This document shows positions 6,433 through 14,246 of a DNA stretch of 17,191 nt, in pieces. Each line of letters begins with the position of its first letter. Positions within the stretch are counted from its first letter, which is position 1. The DNA is from an uncultured Lachnospiraceae bacterium. Its GTDB lineage: Bacteria; Bacillota; Clostridia; Lachnospirales; Lachnospiraceae. Both the position numbers and the translations under genes were made by a program. The DNA lies in contig CAJUJL010000052.1 of the NCBI GenBank assembly GCA_910586725.1, positions 1 through 17,191 of the forward strand. Reading direction: 5' to 3'. The notes under the pieces are model-generated. The model had not been told where the DNA came from and did no database searches. It worked only from the letters and a program-made list of their open reading frames with translations.

Positions 6433-6999
6433 TTACGCTAACTGCATGGATTGGCTTGCCAGTTCTTTTATTGTATCAGGAGATAATTCTGTATAATCAG
6501 CAATATCTTCCATAATTTTACACATAGTCGCCACTCCTTTCTCGTCCTGCTTGTAATATCTTGCTTTTTTAGCAAGCGCTTCATAGTTCATATCATCGGG
6601 ATTGCTACATGAAAAATCGTGCATAAACTTACCAATTTCATCATTGCCCCGGTATTTCCCATTCACATATAGGATATGTGAACCGTCGCCAAATAATATC
6701 TTTCCCTCGTCAGTTTCCACGTAACGCTGTATATGATATATGGCTTGATTTTTTCCCATAACGTCATTTTCTGTAATAAAAATCACGTAGCTGTCGGGAA
6801 TATCTTCCGTATCATCTCCGGGTTTTAATATATGCGCGTCTAACAAACTGCTGTTGTGCCGTGCCCTTTTTGCGCCTGCTCCTGCGTCTGACCTTTGTAT
6901 TTCTACGTCAAACTCTTTGTTTTCGCTGTCAACTGCATGGACATCTAAAATAGCAGAATGCTCCAAATCCTGTTGATGCATCTGCTCTTTTGCACTCAA
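6433..6999 (-). CDS. Rpn/PDDEXK-family transposase-like nuclease, N-terminally shortened
   Basis: 188 residues. ILDVHAVDSENKEFDVEIQR carries the catalytic D and E-x-Q of the PD-(D/E)XK fold found in Rpn proteins (annotated as PD-(D/E)XK nuclease family transposases). AKRARHNSSLLDAHIL and DSYVIFITENDVMG follow in the right order, as does the GNDEIGKFMHDFSC region. Family members usually have 60-80 residues before the first catalytic strand, with a D-x-x-F-x-x-V motif; here only about 17 are present. The probable start is TTG at 6999 with AAGGAG 5 bases upstream and a plausible promoter at 7025-7053; an ATG at 6981 is poorly placed. Either a trimmed gene found a new start, or it is a pseudogene. 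Function is uncertain: related proteins promote RecA-independent recombination in E. coli. Confidence 0.68.
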   Translation of the reverse strand: MSAKEQMHQQDLEHSAILDVHAVDSENKEFDVEIQRSDAGAGAKRARHNSSLLDAHILKPGDDTEDIPDSYVIFITENDVMGKNQAIYHIQRYVETDEGKILFGDGSHILYVNGKYRGNDEIGKFMHDFSCSNPDDMNYEALAKKARYYKQDEKGVATMCKIMEDIADYTELSPDTIKELASQSMQLA

Positions 7000-7024
7000 A
7001 ATATCTCCTTCTTTCGCTGTTTTT

Positions 7025-7053
7025 ATTATACATCAGATAATGTCTATTGGAAA
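7025..7053 (-). promoter_or_regulatory. Promoter of the Rpn-like gene
   Basis: On the minus strand: TTTCCA (7053-7048), a 17-bp spacer, TATAAT (7030-7025), about 26 bases before the TTG start. The -10 is perfect; the -35 is weak. Confidence 0.45.
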
Positions 7054-7099
7054 CTGAATTTTTTGTGAAATTTGTCTGCTTCAATTTAGAAGCTAAAAA

Positions 7100-7154
7100 T
7101 TTAAGCAAAATTTAAGGTCTCGCTAAAGACATTTAAGGAAAGAATCCGTAAAAT
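7100..7154 (+). promoter_or_regulatory. Promoter and tandem TTTAAG operator of the ABC exporter
   Basis: Two perfect direct repeats, TTTAAG (7100-7105) and TTTAAG (7111-7116), are spaced 11 bp apart with CAAAA between. A third TTTAAG lies at 7132-7137, two helical turns further on. A promoter fits between them: AAGACA (7126-7131), 17 bp, TAAAAT (7149-7154), followed by the ribosome site AAAAGGAGG. One-turn direct repeats just upstream of a weak -35 are the classic layout for activation by an OmpR/PhoB-type regulator, and TTTAAG-N5-TTTAAG is the known CiaR consensus of streptococci. The OmpR-type regulator at 12456-13166 is the obvious candidate. Confidence 0.62.
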
Positions 7155-7178
7155 AAACGGTACAAAAGGAGGCATGGT

Positions 7179-7937
7179 ATGAAGCAAACATTGTTAGAAA
7201 CGAAACATTTAAGCAAATCTTTTTCAAACGGCGGCACAATGCAGCATATTTTAAAAAACATAGATCTGACGCTTTTTGCAGGAGATTTTACAGTGATTAT
7301 GGGGGTAAGCGGAGCGGGGAAATCCACGTTGCTGTACGCGCTTTCGGGGATGGATACGCCGTCGCTTGGCACGATTTTTTTTGACGGAGAGGAAATTTCC
7401 GGTTTTGGGCAGGATAAGCTTGCCATATTTCGCAGAAAGCATTGCGGATTTGTGTTTCAGCAGATTTATCTGATTGACACCATGTCTGTTATGGATAACG
7501 TGCTGGCCGCGGGGCTGCTTGTAAAAAAAGATAAAAAGGCTCTTTTGGCGGAGGCGAAAGCATTGTTTGACGCCGTGGGCATTTCCGAACGCGTGCAGAA
7601 AAAGTTTCCGACGCAGATTTCCGGAGGGGAAGCCCAGCGGGCGGGCATCGTCCGCGCATTGATTAACCGCCCGCAAATGCTTTTCGCCGACGAGCCGACG
7701 GGAGCTCTAAACTCCCAATCGGGTCTTGACGTGCTGGATACGCTGACAAAGTGTAATGAAACGGGACAGAGCATTGTAATGGTGACGCATGACATGCGGT
7801 CCGCAAGGCGCGGCAATCGTATTTTATACTTAAAAGACGGCGTCATTTTAGGAGAATGCAATCTGGGAAAATATGTGCATGGCGATTTGGAACGGCATGA
7901 AAAGCTTTCCGGATTTCTAAAGGAGATGGGGTGGTAG
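7179..7937 (+). CDS. ABC transporter ATP-binding protein (MacB/LolD/BceA type)
   Basis: 252 residues. Walker A is GVSGAGKST (42-50), the Q-loop lies in GFVFQQIYLI, Walker B is MLFADEPTGALNS and the switch histidine is in MVTHDM. The signature reads ISGGEAQRAGIVRAL. The ADEPTGALNS form and the long segment after Walker A (SGMDTPSLGTIFFDGEEISG) place it with ATPases that work with FtsX-fold permeases in antimicrobial-peptide export or resistance. The start at 7179 has AAAGGAGG with a 6-base gap. The permease begins 2 bases after its stop, so the pair form one operon under the TTTAAG promoter. Confidence 0.9.
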   Translation: MKQTLLETKHLSKSFSNGGTMQHILKNIDLTLFAGDFTVIMGVSGAGKSTLLYALSGMDTPSLGTIFFDGEEISGFGQDKLAIFRRKHCGFVFQQIYLIDTMSVMDNVLAAGLLVKKDKKALLAEAKALFDAVGISERVQKKFPTQISGGEAQRAGIVRALINRPQMLFADEPTGALNSQSGLDVLDTLTKCNETGQSIVMVTHDMRSARRGNRILYLKDGVILGECNLGKYVHGDLERHEKLSGFLKEMGW

Positions 7938-7938
7938 T

Positions 7939-10281
7939 ATGCGAAAAAGTTTTCTTCTTGCCCATTCACAGCTTAGAGGCGCAAAAGGACAGGCGGCCGC
8001 CATCGTCGTACTGATGTTTTTAGCGGCGTTTATGCTGAATCTCTGGCTGATGCTCTTGACGGATTACAAACAGAATTTTGACCGCTGTCACGACAGGCTG
8101 CATGCGGAGCATGTTGTATTTGCGGCAGACGAGGACAGCGAAGAGATGCGGCAATTGCTTACGCAGACGACGAAGCGGGATAAGCGGACAGACGAGGTGT
8201 TTTTGGATGAAGCCATGCACATGATCGGCGTTTTTGAATATAACGGCGGTGAAGTGACCACGGAGCTGGTAATTTTAAACCGTAAGACTGCTGCTTTACG
8301 CCGCATCGGCAAAGTGGAGATTTTGGAAGAGGGAGATGTTAAAAGCGGCGTTTATATGCCAATCCTGTATAAGTCGGAGGATACCGCCATTGGGAAAACG
8401 GTTACGATTACGATTGGAAGTAAAAAAATGGAGTATCCTGTATGCGGATTTTTCAACAGCGTAATGGCGGGTTCGCATAATTGCAATATGTGTCAGCTGC
8501 TTTTGACGGAAGACGCATACGAAACGCTAAGGCAGGACGGCGGCGTGCCCAAAGCGACGCTTTGTTCCGTCCGCATCAAAGAAAAAGAAGACAGCGAAGC
8601 TTATGAATCTATGCTGAAAAATGCCATATCTTTAAAAAAGCCCGGGGTTCGCACCGTCAGCAATTCTTATGCGCTGGTTTCTGCGTCCCGCTATATATCG
8701 CAAATGATCTGTTCCGGGATTTTAAGCGCGATGGCTTTTTTCATTCTGTTGATTGCGCTTGTTGTGATGGCGTCCAACATCCTCAATTATATTCAGGAAA
8801 ATATGAAAAACCTGGGCGTGCTGAAAGCTTCGGGATATACGGGACGCCAGTTGTTTTATTCGCTTTTGCTGCAATTTTTGGGGATTTCCATGGGTTCTCT
8901 GGCAGCGGGAATCGCCGCGTCGTATCTGGTTTTTCCTTATCTGAACGATATGATGGTTTCCCAGACGGGCATTCCGTACGAAATCCGTTTTTTGCCGCTG
9001 CCGTTTTTTGCCTCGCTTATGATTTTGGGCGGGGCGGTATGGTTTGTCGTATGGCTCTCTTCCCGCCATATGAGAAAGACGGAGCCGATTATGGCTTTGC
9101 GCCAGGGCATTTTTACGCATAATTTCAAACGAAATCATGTCCCGCTTACACAGACAAAGCTGCCGGTTTCTTTTGCGCTTGCGCTGAAAACGACGCTCTC
9201 CGGCGTCAAATATAACGTGACAGTCTGTATTACAATGCTTGTATTGTCGCTTGTCGTTGTGTTTTCCGGGGTGATGGTGAGAAACACCATTGCCGATACG
9301 ACGCCCTTTTTAGATTTAATTGCGGGGGAGACGGCAGATAGCTGCATTGATGTTAATGAGCGGATAGAGGAAGATTTTCTGCAAAAAATCAAAAAAGATA
9401 AGCGGGTGGAAAAAGCATACCTTTACAGTTCTACAGAAGTGCGGCACGTCGGCGAGATTGGACTCGTGATGACGATTTGCGATGATTTTTCCAAAGTCAA
9501 CAATCGGAGCGTGGTTTTTGAAGGAAGATTTCCCAAGTATGATAATGAACTTGCGGTCGCTGCAAAATATGCAAAAGAGAGAGGCATTGAAATTGGGCAG
9601 GAAATGACGATAACGGGAAACGGAAAGGAAGCTGCGTATCTTGTGACCGGATTTACGCAGTTAAGCAATCATCTCGGCAAAGATTGTCTGATGACAAGAG
9701 AGGGCTATGAGCGGCTGGGAAAATTGCAGAACGTAAGTTACTATTTGAATATTTCAGAGCAGACCGATATTGACGCGTTTCATGCAGACATAAAAAGGAA
9801 GTTTGCACAAGACGTGAATGCAGCGATCAATATTCAGGATGTGCTTAAGAGTTCGACTTCTGTGTATACTTCACTTATAACAGTCATTGTCGTAGCGATT
9901 CTTTTGATTAGCGTCGTCGTCATTGCGTTTGTGCTGTTTTTCCTGGTAAGAATTATGCTGGGAAATAAAAAACGGGAGTATGGAATCTTAAAGGCGTGCG
10001 GCTTTACGTCCGGACAGTTGATTTTGCAGACGGCGCTTTCGTTTTTGCCGGCAATGGCGGTTTCAACTGTTGTGGGTCTGATTGTAAGCAGCATGGTAAT
10101 CAATCCTCTGATAGCGTTGTTTCTTGGCAGCATAGGCGTGGTCAAATGTACCTTTATTGTGCCGGTCGGTTTTGTTGCGGCGGCGGGAGCGGGACTTTTG
10201 CTGCTTGCTTTTCTGATTGCATGTCTGCTGTCATTGAAAATTAAAGAGATTGCGCCGAAAGAGTTGATTGCGGGGGAATGA
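7939..10281 (+). CDS. FtsX-like ABC transporter permease (780 aa, two FtsX domains)
   Basis: Eight predicted membrane segments: one at 18-40, three at about 256-283, 303-328 and 353-375, one at about 428-447, then three at about 645-672, 695-720 and 739-768. This is a duplicated FtsX arrangement, each half an N-terminal helix, an outer domain of about 200 residues and three helices. Both halves carry the loop after their second helix that contacts the ATPase (KNLGVLKASGYTGRQLF; KKREYGILKACGFTSGQLI). It differs from BceB, which has ten helices and a single large loop. The likely role is mechanical export or release of a peptide or lipid-linked compound from the membrane. The start follows the ATPase stop by one base. 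The sequence after its stop is unrelated gene debris. Confidence 0.88.
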   Translation: MRKSFLLAHSQLRGAKGQAAAIVVLMFLAAFMLNLWLMLLTDYKQNFDRCHDRLHAEHVVFAADEDSEEMRQLLTQTTKRDKRTDEVFLDEAMHMIGVFEYNGGEVTTELVILNRKTAALRRIGKVEILEEGDVKSGVYMPILYKSEDTAIGKTVTITIGSKKMEYPVCGFFNSVMAGSHNCNMCQLLLTEDAYETLRQDGGVPKATLCSVRIKEKEDSEAYESMLKNAISLKKPGVRTVSNSYALVSASRYISQMICSGILSAMAFFILLIALVVMASNILNYIQENMKNLGVLKASGYTGRQLFYSLLLQFLGISMGSLAAGIAASYLVFPYLNDMMVSQTGIPYEIRFLPLPFFASLMILGGAVWFVVWLSSRHMRKTEPIMALRQGIFTHNFKRNHVPLTQTKLPVSFALALKTTLSGVKYNVTVCITMLVLSLVVVFSGVMVRNTIADTTPFLDLIAGETADSCIDVNERIEEDFLQKIKKDKRVEKAYLYSSTEVRHVGEIGLVMTICDDFSKVNNRSVVFEGRFPKYDNELAVAAKYAKERGIEIGQEMTITGNGKEAAYLVTGFTQLSNHLGKDCLMTREGYERLGKLQNVSYYLNISEQTDIDAFHADIKRKFAQDVNAAINIQDVLKSSTSVYTSLITVIVVAILLISVVVIAFVLFFLVRIMLGNKKREYGILKACGFTSGQLILQTALSFLPAMAVSTVVGLIVSSMVINPLIALFLGSIGVVKCTFIVPVGFVAAAGAGLLLLAFLIACLLSLKIKEIAPKELIAGE

Positions 10282-10989
10282 GCGTCCGGCACGTTTGGCA
10301 ATAGCATTCCTTTCCGGTTTGGAGGGTGGATCAACGCGATTGTTCCGATGCTGATTGTGCCTTATTACAGTGTGATCGGAGGATGGGTTGTAAAATATCT
10401 GTTTGAATATCTGCGCGGCGGTACAAAGACTTTAGCGGGGGATGATTATTCCGGCTGTGTTTGCCTTTTCGGGCGGAGATCCGGATACGTTAAAAGCAGG
10501 GCCTTCGTTGATGTTTATTACGATTCCAAAGGTATTTGCAAACATGGGGTTTGGAACGGGAGCCAGGATTTTGTTTTTCCTTCTGGCGCTGCTTGCGGCG
10601 GTGACAAGCGCGATTTCTCTGGCGGAATCCGGCGTGTCTACGTTTGAGGATCAGCTTGGATTCGGCCGTCATAAGTCCACACTTTTGATGGGAGCGGTCA
10701 TTATTTTATTTGGTTCTGCCTCCGCGCTGGGCTTTGGCGTGCTCGATTTTGTCACGCTGCTTGGAATGTAGATACTGGACTTTTTTGATTTTCTTACGAA
10801 TTCGCTGATGATGCCTGCAGCCGCGTTGTCTACTTGTCTTTTGATTACCCGCGTTGTCGGGCTAAAAAGAATAGAACAGGAGGTTGGTCAAAAATGTATT
10901 GCTTTTTCATGCGGTATCTTGCTCCGGTCTGCATCGTGATTATTTTGATCAGTTCAATCGCAAACGTGTTTGGATGGATTACAATGTAG
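10282..10989 (+). pseudogene. Degraded sodium:neurotransmitter (NSS/SNF)-family symporter
   Basis: Three pieces of one family occur in order but in different frames. Frame 1 (10288 to about 10440) reads FRFGGWINAIVPMLIVPYYS and VIGGWVVKYLFEYL, the helix-3 region. Frame 2 (from about 10442) reads MIIPAVFAFSGGD, AGPSLMFITIPKVF, a serine-rich helix-8 segment and GFGVLDFVTLLGM. It then meets a TAG at 10769-10771, after which ILDFFDFLTNSLMMPAAAL continues the homology. Frame 1 again (10894-10989) supplies the last membrane helix. About 85 N-terminal residues are missing, and some 170 residues are deleted at the junction near 10440. With at least two frame changes and one stop it cannot be functional. 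Its end overlaps the sensor kinase gene by 11 bases, tail to tail, and its left edge touches the permease stop codon. Confidence 0.85.
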
Positions 10990-12463
10990 GTTTTTTAGTT
11001 GAAAACTGCAATTTTGCCGTAAAAATATGGTCTTCTATCTGCAAGACCAGATCGCCGTTCATTTTTTTCATCATTTTTCGGACGCTTTTTAAGCCAATCT
11101 GCGTGCTTCCTGTGGGAGAGTACAGAGATTCCTGTAAAGAGTCGGATGCAAAGGATGCGTTATTCTGATTGCGCAGATAGGATTCCTCTTCCTGTTTTAT
11201 TTTGTTACGCACAGAAATCAACAGAAATTCTTCGAAAGAAGCCGAAATGAACACGGCTTCTTTTTTATCCGCGTATTTAATAATATTGGAAAAAAGATTG
11301 TTCAGTACGCGTTTTGCCATCGCCTCATCCGCAATGACAGAGAATGGGGAAGCGTTCTGGTCGTCTGGCTCGGTAAAACAGAGACTGGTCTGAAATCCTG
11401 CCAGCCGTAAAAAATCAGAATGCTCCCGCAGGTTATCAAAGAAAAAGGAAACGGGCATCTCTTCAGGCTGTAATTCTTTTGCAGAATCCGCGGCTTCATC
11501 AAAGACCAGGGCGTATTCAAACATCCGGTCCGTCATCTCTTTTAAATCGTCAGCTTTTCCAATGCAGCGGCTGATATAGTCGGTCTGCAGATCCGGATTT
11601 CTGTTCAGCCGAAGGATTTCCAGGTATCCCTTTAATATCGTAAGCGGCGTGCGCAGATCGTGGGATAGCGCGGCAATCAGCTCCTGATTGGATTGATGCA
11701 CCTGTTGTTCATGCAGGAAATTTTCGTGCAGCGTAAACCGAAGCTTGTCCAACTCCAAAGCCAGAATGCCAATTTCATCATAGCCTGATTTTTTCACGGG
11801 CGTAATCAGATCTCCCGAAGACATCTGTAAAATCGCCTGTTCTAAGCGGACGATGGTTTTTATTTTTTTTCCGACAAAAAACAGTACGGTAAACAGAAAC
11901 AAAAAGACGCATAAAAACAGGCAGAATATGGCGTAGGGAACCAGGAAGAAAGAACTGTGGTAAAAAGAAACCATAACGGAGGCGTAACCGTTCTTAAATT
12001 TGACCGCCCGTTCGTAATTCTGGTTGACGTCTTCATCAATCCATCGGTAAGTCATTTGAAAAAATGTGTTGAACGGTTCGCTCCAAAGCATGGCTTCCGG
12101 GAAGCAGCTTGTCCGGTATAAGCCGTCTTCCAGGCCGTAAATTGAGATGCTGGTATATTCGTCCGCCAGCGAGAAAAAAGGTTCGATTGCCCGGACGGCT
12201 TCTTTATCGTCCTCGGAATCCGGAACATTGTATTTTTTTGCTTCTTCAATCAGATTTCCCCAGAAATCGTCGTCGGGCGTTGGAAAAAACTTCATACTGG
12301 ATGGGAGGTTTTGGGCCAGAAAATAGTAGGTATTCCATTTTCTGTGCCAGAGGAAGCGGAAAAGCGTCAGGCAGAGAGCCCCTGTAACAAGAATCAGAAG
12401 AATCAGTTTGGTACGTATTTTGATATGTAAAACGCGTTTCAAAAAGGACTTCAGTTTAGTCAA
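10979..12463 (-). CDS. Two-component sensor histidine kinase
   Basis: 494 residues. TM1 spans about residues 20-37, an outer sensing region about 40-170, TM2 172-197, then HAMP to about 250. The HisKA domain has the phospho-acceptor His268 in ALSHDLRTPLTILKGYLEIL. The ATPase domain has the N-box VLNNLFSNIIKYA and a G2-like STQIGLKSV segment. The usual DxGxG box is absent; the matching strand reads LLISVRNKI, as in a clostridial VanS-like subgroup. The start is TTG at 12463, preceded by AAAGGGG and overlapping the regulator's stop by 8 bases. Extending upstream to an ATG at 12604 would overlap the regulator by nearly 150 bases and precede no ribosome site. The 130-residue outer region suggests direct ligand sensing. 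The end overlaps the symporter remnant. Confidence 0.88.
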   Translation of the reverse strand: MTKLKSFLKRVLHIKIRTKLILLILVTGALCLTLFRFLWHRKWNTYYFLAQNLPSSMKFFPTPDDDFWGNLIEEAKKYNVPDSEDDKEAVRAIEPFFSLADEYTSISIYGLEDGLYRTSCFPEAMLWSEPFNTFFQMTYRWIDEDVNQNYERAVKFKNGYASVMVSFYHSSFFLVPYAIFCLFLCVFLFLFTVLFFVGKKIKTIVRLEQAILQMSSGDLITPVKKSGYDEIGILALELDKLRFTLHENFLHEQQVHQSNQELIAALSHDLRTPLTILKGYLEILRLNRNPDLQTDYISRCIGKADDLKEMTDRMFEYALVFDEAADSAKELQPEEMPVSFFFDNLREHSDFLRLAGFQTSLCFTEPDDQNASPFSVIADEAMAKRVLNNLFSNIIKYADKKEAVFISASFEEFLLISVRNKIKQEEESYLRNQNNASFASDSLQESLYSPTGSTQIGLKSVRKMMKKMNGDLVLQIEDHIFTAKLQFSTKKPTL

Positions 12464-13166
12464 AATGATACCCCTTTCCCCATGCCGTTTTGATAAAAAC
12501 GGGATTTTTTGGATCGGCTTCGATTTTCTGGCGAAGATTGCGGATGTGTACCATAACGGTATTGTTTGCGCCGTAGTACCAGGGATCGTCCCAAACGGCT
12601 TCATAGAGCCGCTGTGCGGAAAAAATCTGGCGGCGGTTTAGGGCGAGCAGCCGCAGCATTTCATATTCGGTGCCGGTCAGCTCTATTTTTTTTCCGTGTA
12701 AAAAAACTTCGCATTCTTCGAGATAAATGTCCAGTCCATGCAGGGAAACCTGCTTTGGGGAAGACTGCATCTGTCTTTCTTTTCCCTGGTAAACATGGTA
12801 GCGGCGAATCAGAGCCTTTGCGCGTCCAATCAGCTCCGGATAGGAAAACGGTTTTTCCAGATAGTCGTCGCCGCCGCTGGAAAAGCCCAGTATTTTATCA
12901 CTGTCGGTCGTTCTGGCGCTTAAAAAAAGAATTGGGGCGTTGCTGGTTTCCCGAATGTTCTGGCACGTTTCGTAACCGCTCATTCCCGGCATCATAATAT
13001 CCAGAATAATCAAATCAAACTCTGTTTGCTTAATTTCATTCAGGGCAGTCTGCCCGTCTTTTGCCTCTGTCACAAGAAAGCCCTCTCCCGATAACAGCAC
13101 TTTTATAATTTCACGGATTTCCGGGTTGTCGTCTGCGATTAAAATGTGCGGCATATTTTGTGTCAT
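12456..13166 (-). CDS. OmpR/VanR-family response regulator
   Basis: 236 residues from ATG at 13166. The receiver domain has the acidic pair in ADDN (12-13), phospho-acceptor Asp56 in LIILDIMMPG, Ser83 in LFLSART and Lys105 in YLEKPF. The OmpR winged helix spans about residues 130-236: LTGTEYEMLRLLALNRRQIF, NNTVMVHIRNLRQKIE and the GKGYHFD end. I prefer the 13166 start because GGAG lies 9 bases upstream and it lies 4 bases after the small gene's stop; an ATG at 13181 in the same frame overlaps that gene by 11 bases and is possible. Receiver and DNA-binding domains are complete. It is the best candidate to bind the TTTAAG repeats at 7100-7137 and 14247-14275. Confidence 0.92.
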   Translation of the reverse strand: MTQNMPHILIADDNPEIREIIKVLLSGEGFLVTEAKDGQTALNEIKQTEFDLIILDIMMPGMSGYETCQNIRETSNAPILFLSARTTDSDKILGFSSGGDDYLEKPFSYPELIGRAKALIRRYHVYQGKERQMQSSPKQVSLHGLDIYLEECEVFLHGKKIELTGTEYEMLRLLALNRRQIFSAQRLYEAVWDDPWYYGANNTVMVHIRNLRQKIEADPKNPVFIKTAWGKGYHFD

Positions 13167-13170
13167 GGTT

Positions 13171-13317
13171 TCAGTCTCCATGCTGTTTTCCCATTCTTTT
13201 CAGCGCGTCTTCCATATCAAGCCCCTTTCCGTCAGAAATCTGCCGGCGTGACTCATCAAGGTCGGAAAAAATCTGTTCCTGATTGAGCGGGGTAAAAGTT
13301 GCGTCTAAAGTACTCAT
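13171..13317 (-). CDS. Small protein (48 aa) leading the two-component operon
   Basis: ATG at 13317 with AAAGGAG 8 bases upstream, behind a strong promoter (13375-13403), coding 48 residues: MSTLDATFTPLNQEQIFSDL, then DESRRQISDGKGLDMEDALK and RMGKQHGD. It ends 4 bases before the preferred regulator start, so it is part of the operon. The composition is soluble, acidic and helical, with no signal peptide. The R-R-Q-I-x-D-G-K-x-x-D-M-E-D-A-L pattern recalls the C-terminal tails of RelB/Phd-type antitoxins, but no toxin gene is beside it and the DNA-binding part is missing. It may be a trimmed antitoxin, a small regulator of the kinase, or simply a coupling leader that sets regulator translation. 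Confidence 0.7.
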   Translation of the reverse strand: MSTLDATFTPLNQEQIFSDLDESRRQISDGKGLDMEDALKRMGKQHGD

Positions 13318-13374
13318 GGGAAGACTCCTTTCATGATCGTAATCTGTAGGAAAAGTAATTCTTCCTATGGATAG

Positions 13375-13403
13375 ATTATACGCGAAAAAAAGTCAGAATT
13401 CAA
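13375..13403 (-). promoter_or_regulatory. Promoter of the two-component operon
   Basis: On the minus strand: TTGAAT (13403-13398), a 17-bp spacer, perfect TATAAT (13380-13375), about 58 bases before the small gene. No TTTAAG repeat is seen next to it, so the operon does not seem to use the operator found at the exporter. Confidence 0.65.
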
Positions 13404-13489
13404 TATGGGGGAGAAAGGGATATTGCCGTTGACTACAGGAGTATATTACGTCGTTGACACTCCTTTAAAAATCGCAGATTGACGCTTAA

Positions 13490-14059
13490 TTATTCGGGCG
13501 CATACAAATAGCAGCTTTGCACATGGTCATTTACCATTCCAATTGACTGCATATATGCATATACGATCGTACTGCCTGCAAATTTAAAACCGCGTTTTTT
13601 TAAGTCTTTGCTGATTTTATCCGAAAGCGGCGTTGCCGCAGGAATTTCAGCTTCCGATTTGAAATGATTATGGATAGGTTTGCGATCAACATAAGACCAT
13701 ATAAACGCATCAAAACTTCCATATTCTTCTTGAATTTTGATGAATTGCTGTGCGTTTGTAATTGCCGACTTGATTTTCAAGCGATTGCGAATGATATTGG
13801 CGTTTTGCATTAGTTCATCAATTTTTGCTTCATCATAGAGAGCGATTTTTTGATAATCAAACTGATCAAAGGCTTCTCTGAATCCCGTTCTTTTATTTAA
13901 TATCGTTATCCACGATAATCCGGCTTGCATACCTTCAAGAATTAGCATCTCAAATAGTTTCTTATCGTCATGAACTGGTTTTCCCCACTCTCTGTCATGG
14001 TATTCCTGGTAGAGCTCCGTGGTTGCCCACGAACATCTTTTTCTATCGTCCATCTTCAT
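13490..14059 (-). CDS. tag: DNA-3-methyladenine glycosylase I
   Basis: 189 residues, the usual size. This monofunctional base-excision enzyme removes 3-methyladenine from alkylated DNA. RCSWA and YHDREWGKPVHDDKKLFEML match the N-terminus, with zinc ligands Cys9 and His21. LEGMQAGLSWITILNKR contains the catalytic Glu42 and the helix-hairpin region. LKKRGFKFAGSTIVYAYMQS and MVNDHVQSC supply the end, with zinc ligands His179 and Cys183. The start at 14059 has GGAGG 5 bases upstream; the second ATG at 14053 is also possible. It stands alone, between the two-component operon and the divergent YfhO gene. A TAAAAT at 14115-14110 (minus strand) may be its -10, with no clear -35. Codon use looks more AT-rich than the neighbouring operons. 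Confidence 0.95.
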   Translation of the reverse strand: MKMDDRKRCSWATTELYQEYHDREWGKPVHDDKKLFEMLILEGMQAGLSWITILNKRTGFREAFDQFDYQKIALYDEAKIDELMQNANIIRNRLKIKSAITNAQQFIKIQEEYGSFDAFIWSYVDRKPIHNHFKSEAEIPAATPLSDKISKDLKKRGFKFAGSTIVYAYMQSIGMVNDHVQSCYLYAPE

Positions 14060-14246
14060 AAGATCCTCCGTTTCTCAAATTTTATTTTCTCGCTTCATTC
14101 ACTGTTTCTATTTTACCATAGAATGCAAATTTTTCCATTCATAAATCCTGGCTGGCAGGAAATGACAATATCATGTTCTTTTTCGGGAATTATGACAAGA
14201 TTTTTTTGTAAAGATCTTCATAAAAAATTGGAATTTCTTTAGAAAA

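Noticed and set aside
7208..7213. Additional TTTAAG inside the ABC ATPase gene
   Set aside because: It is a single copy within codons for H-L-S-K, off the helical spacing and downstream of the promoter.
12464..12604. Upstream ATG for the sensor kinase
   Set aside because: It would overlap the response regulator by nearly 150 bases with sequence unlike a kinase N-terminus; the TTG at 12463 has a ribosome site and the normal coupled spacing.
13437..13467. Hairpin CAGGAGT / ACTCCTT and two GTTGAC copies near 13428-13459 considered as promoter or terminator
   Set aside because: The stem is short with a 17-base loop, no T-tract suits the adjacent minus-strand gene, and no -10 lies at the right distance from either TTGAC.
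14162..14198. Two ATGACAA copies 30 bp apart upstream of the YfhO gene
   Set aside because: They are short, far from the promoter and occur in AT-rich DNA, so chance is a sufficient explanation.
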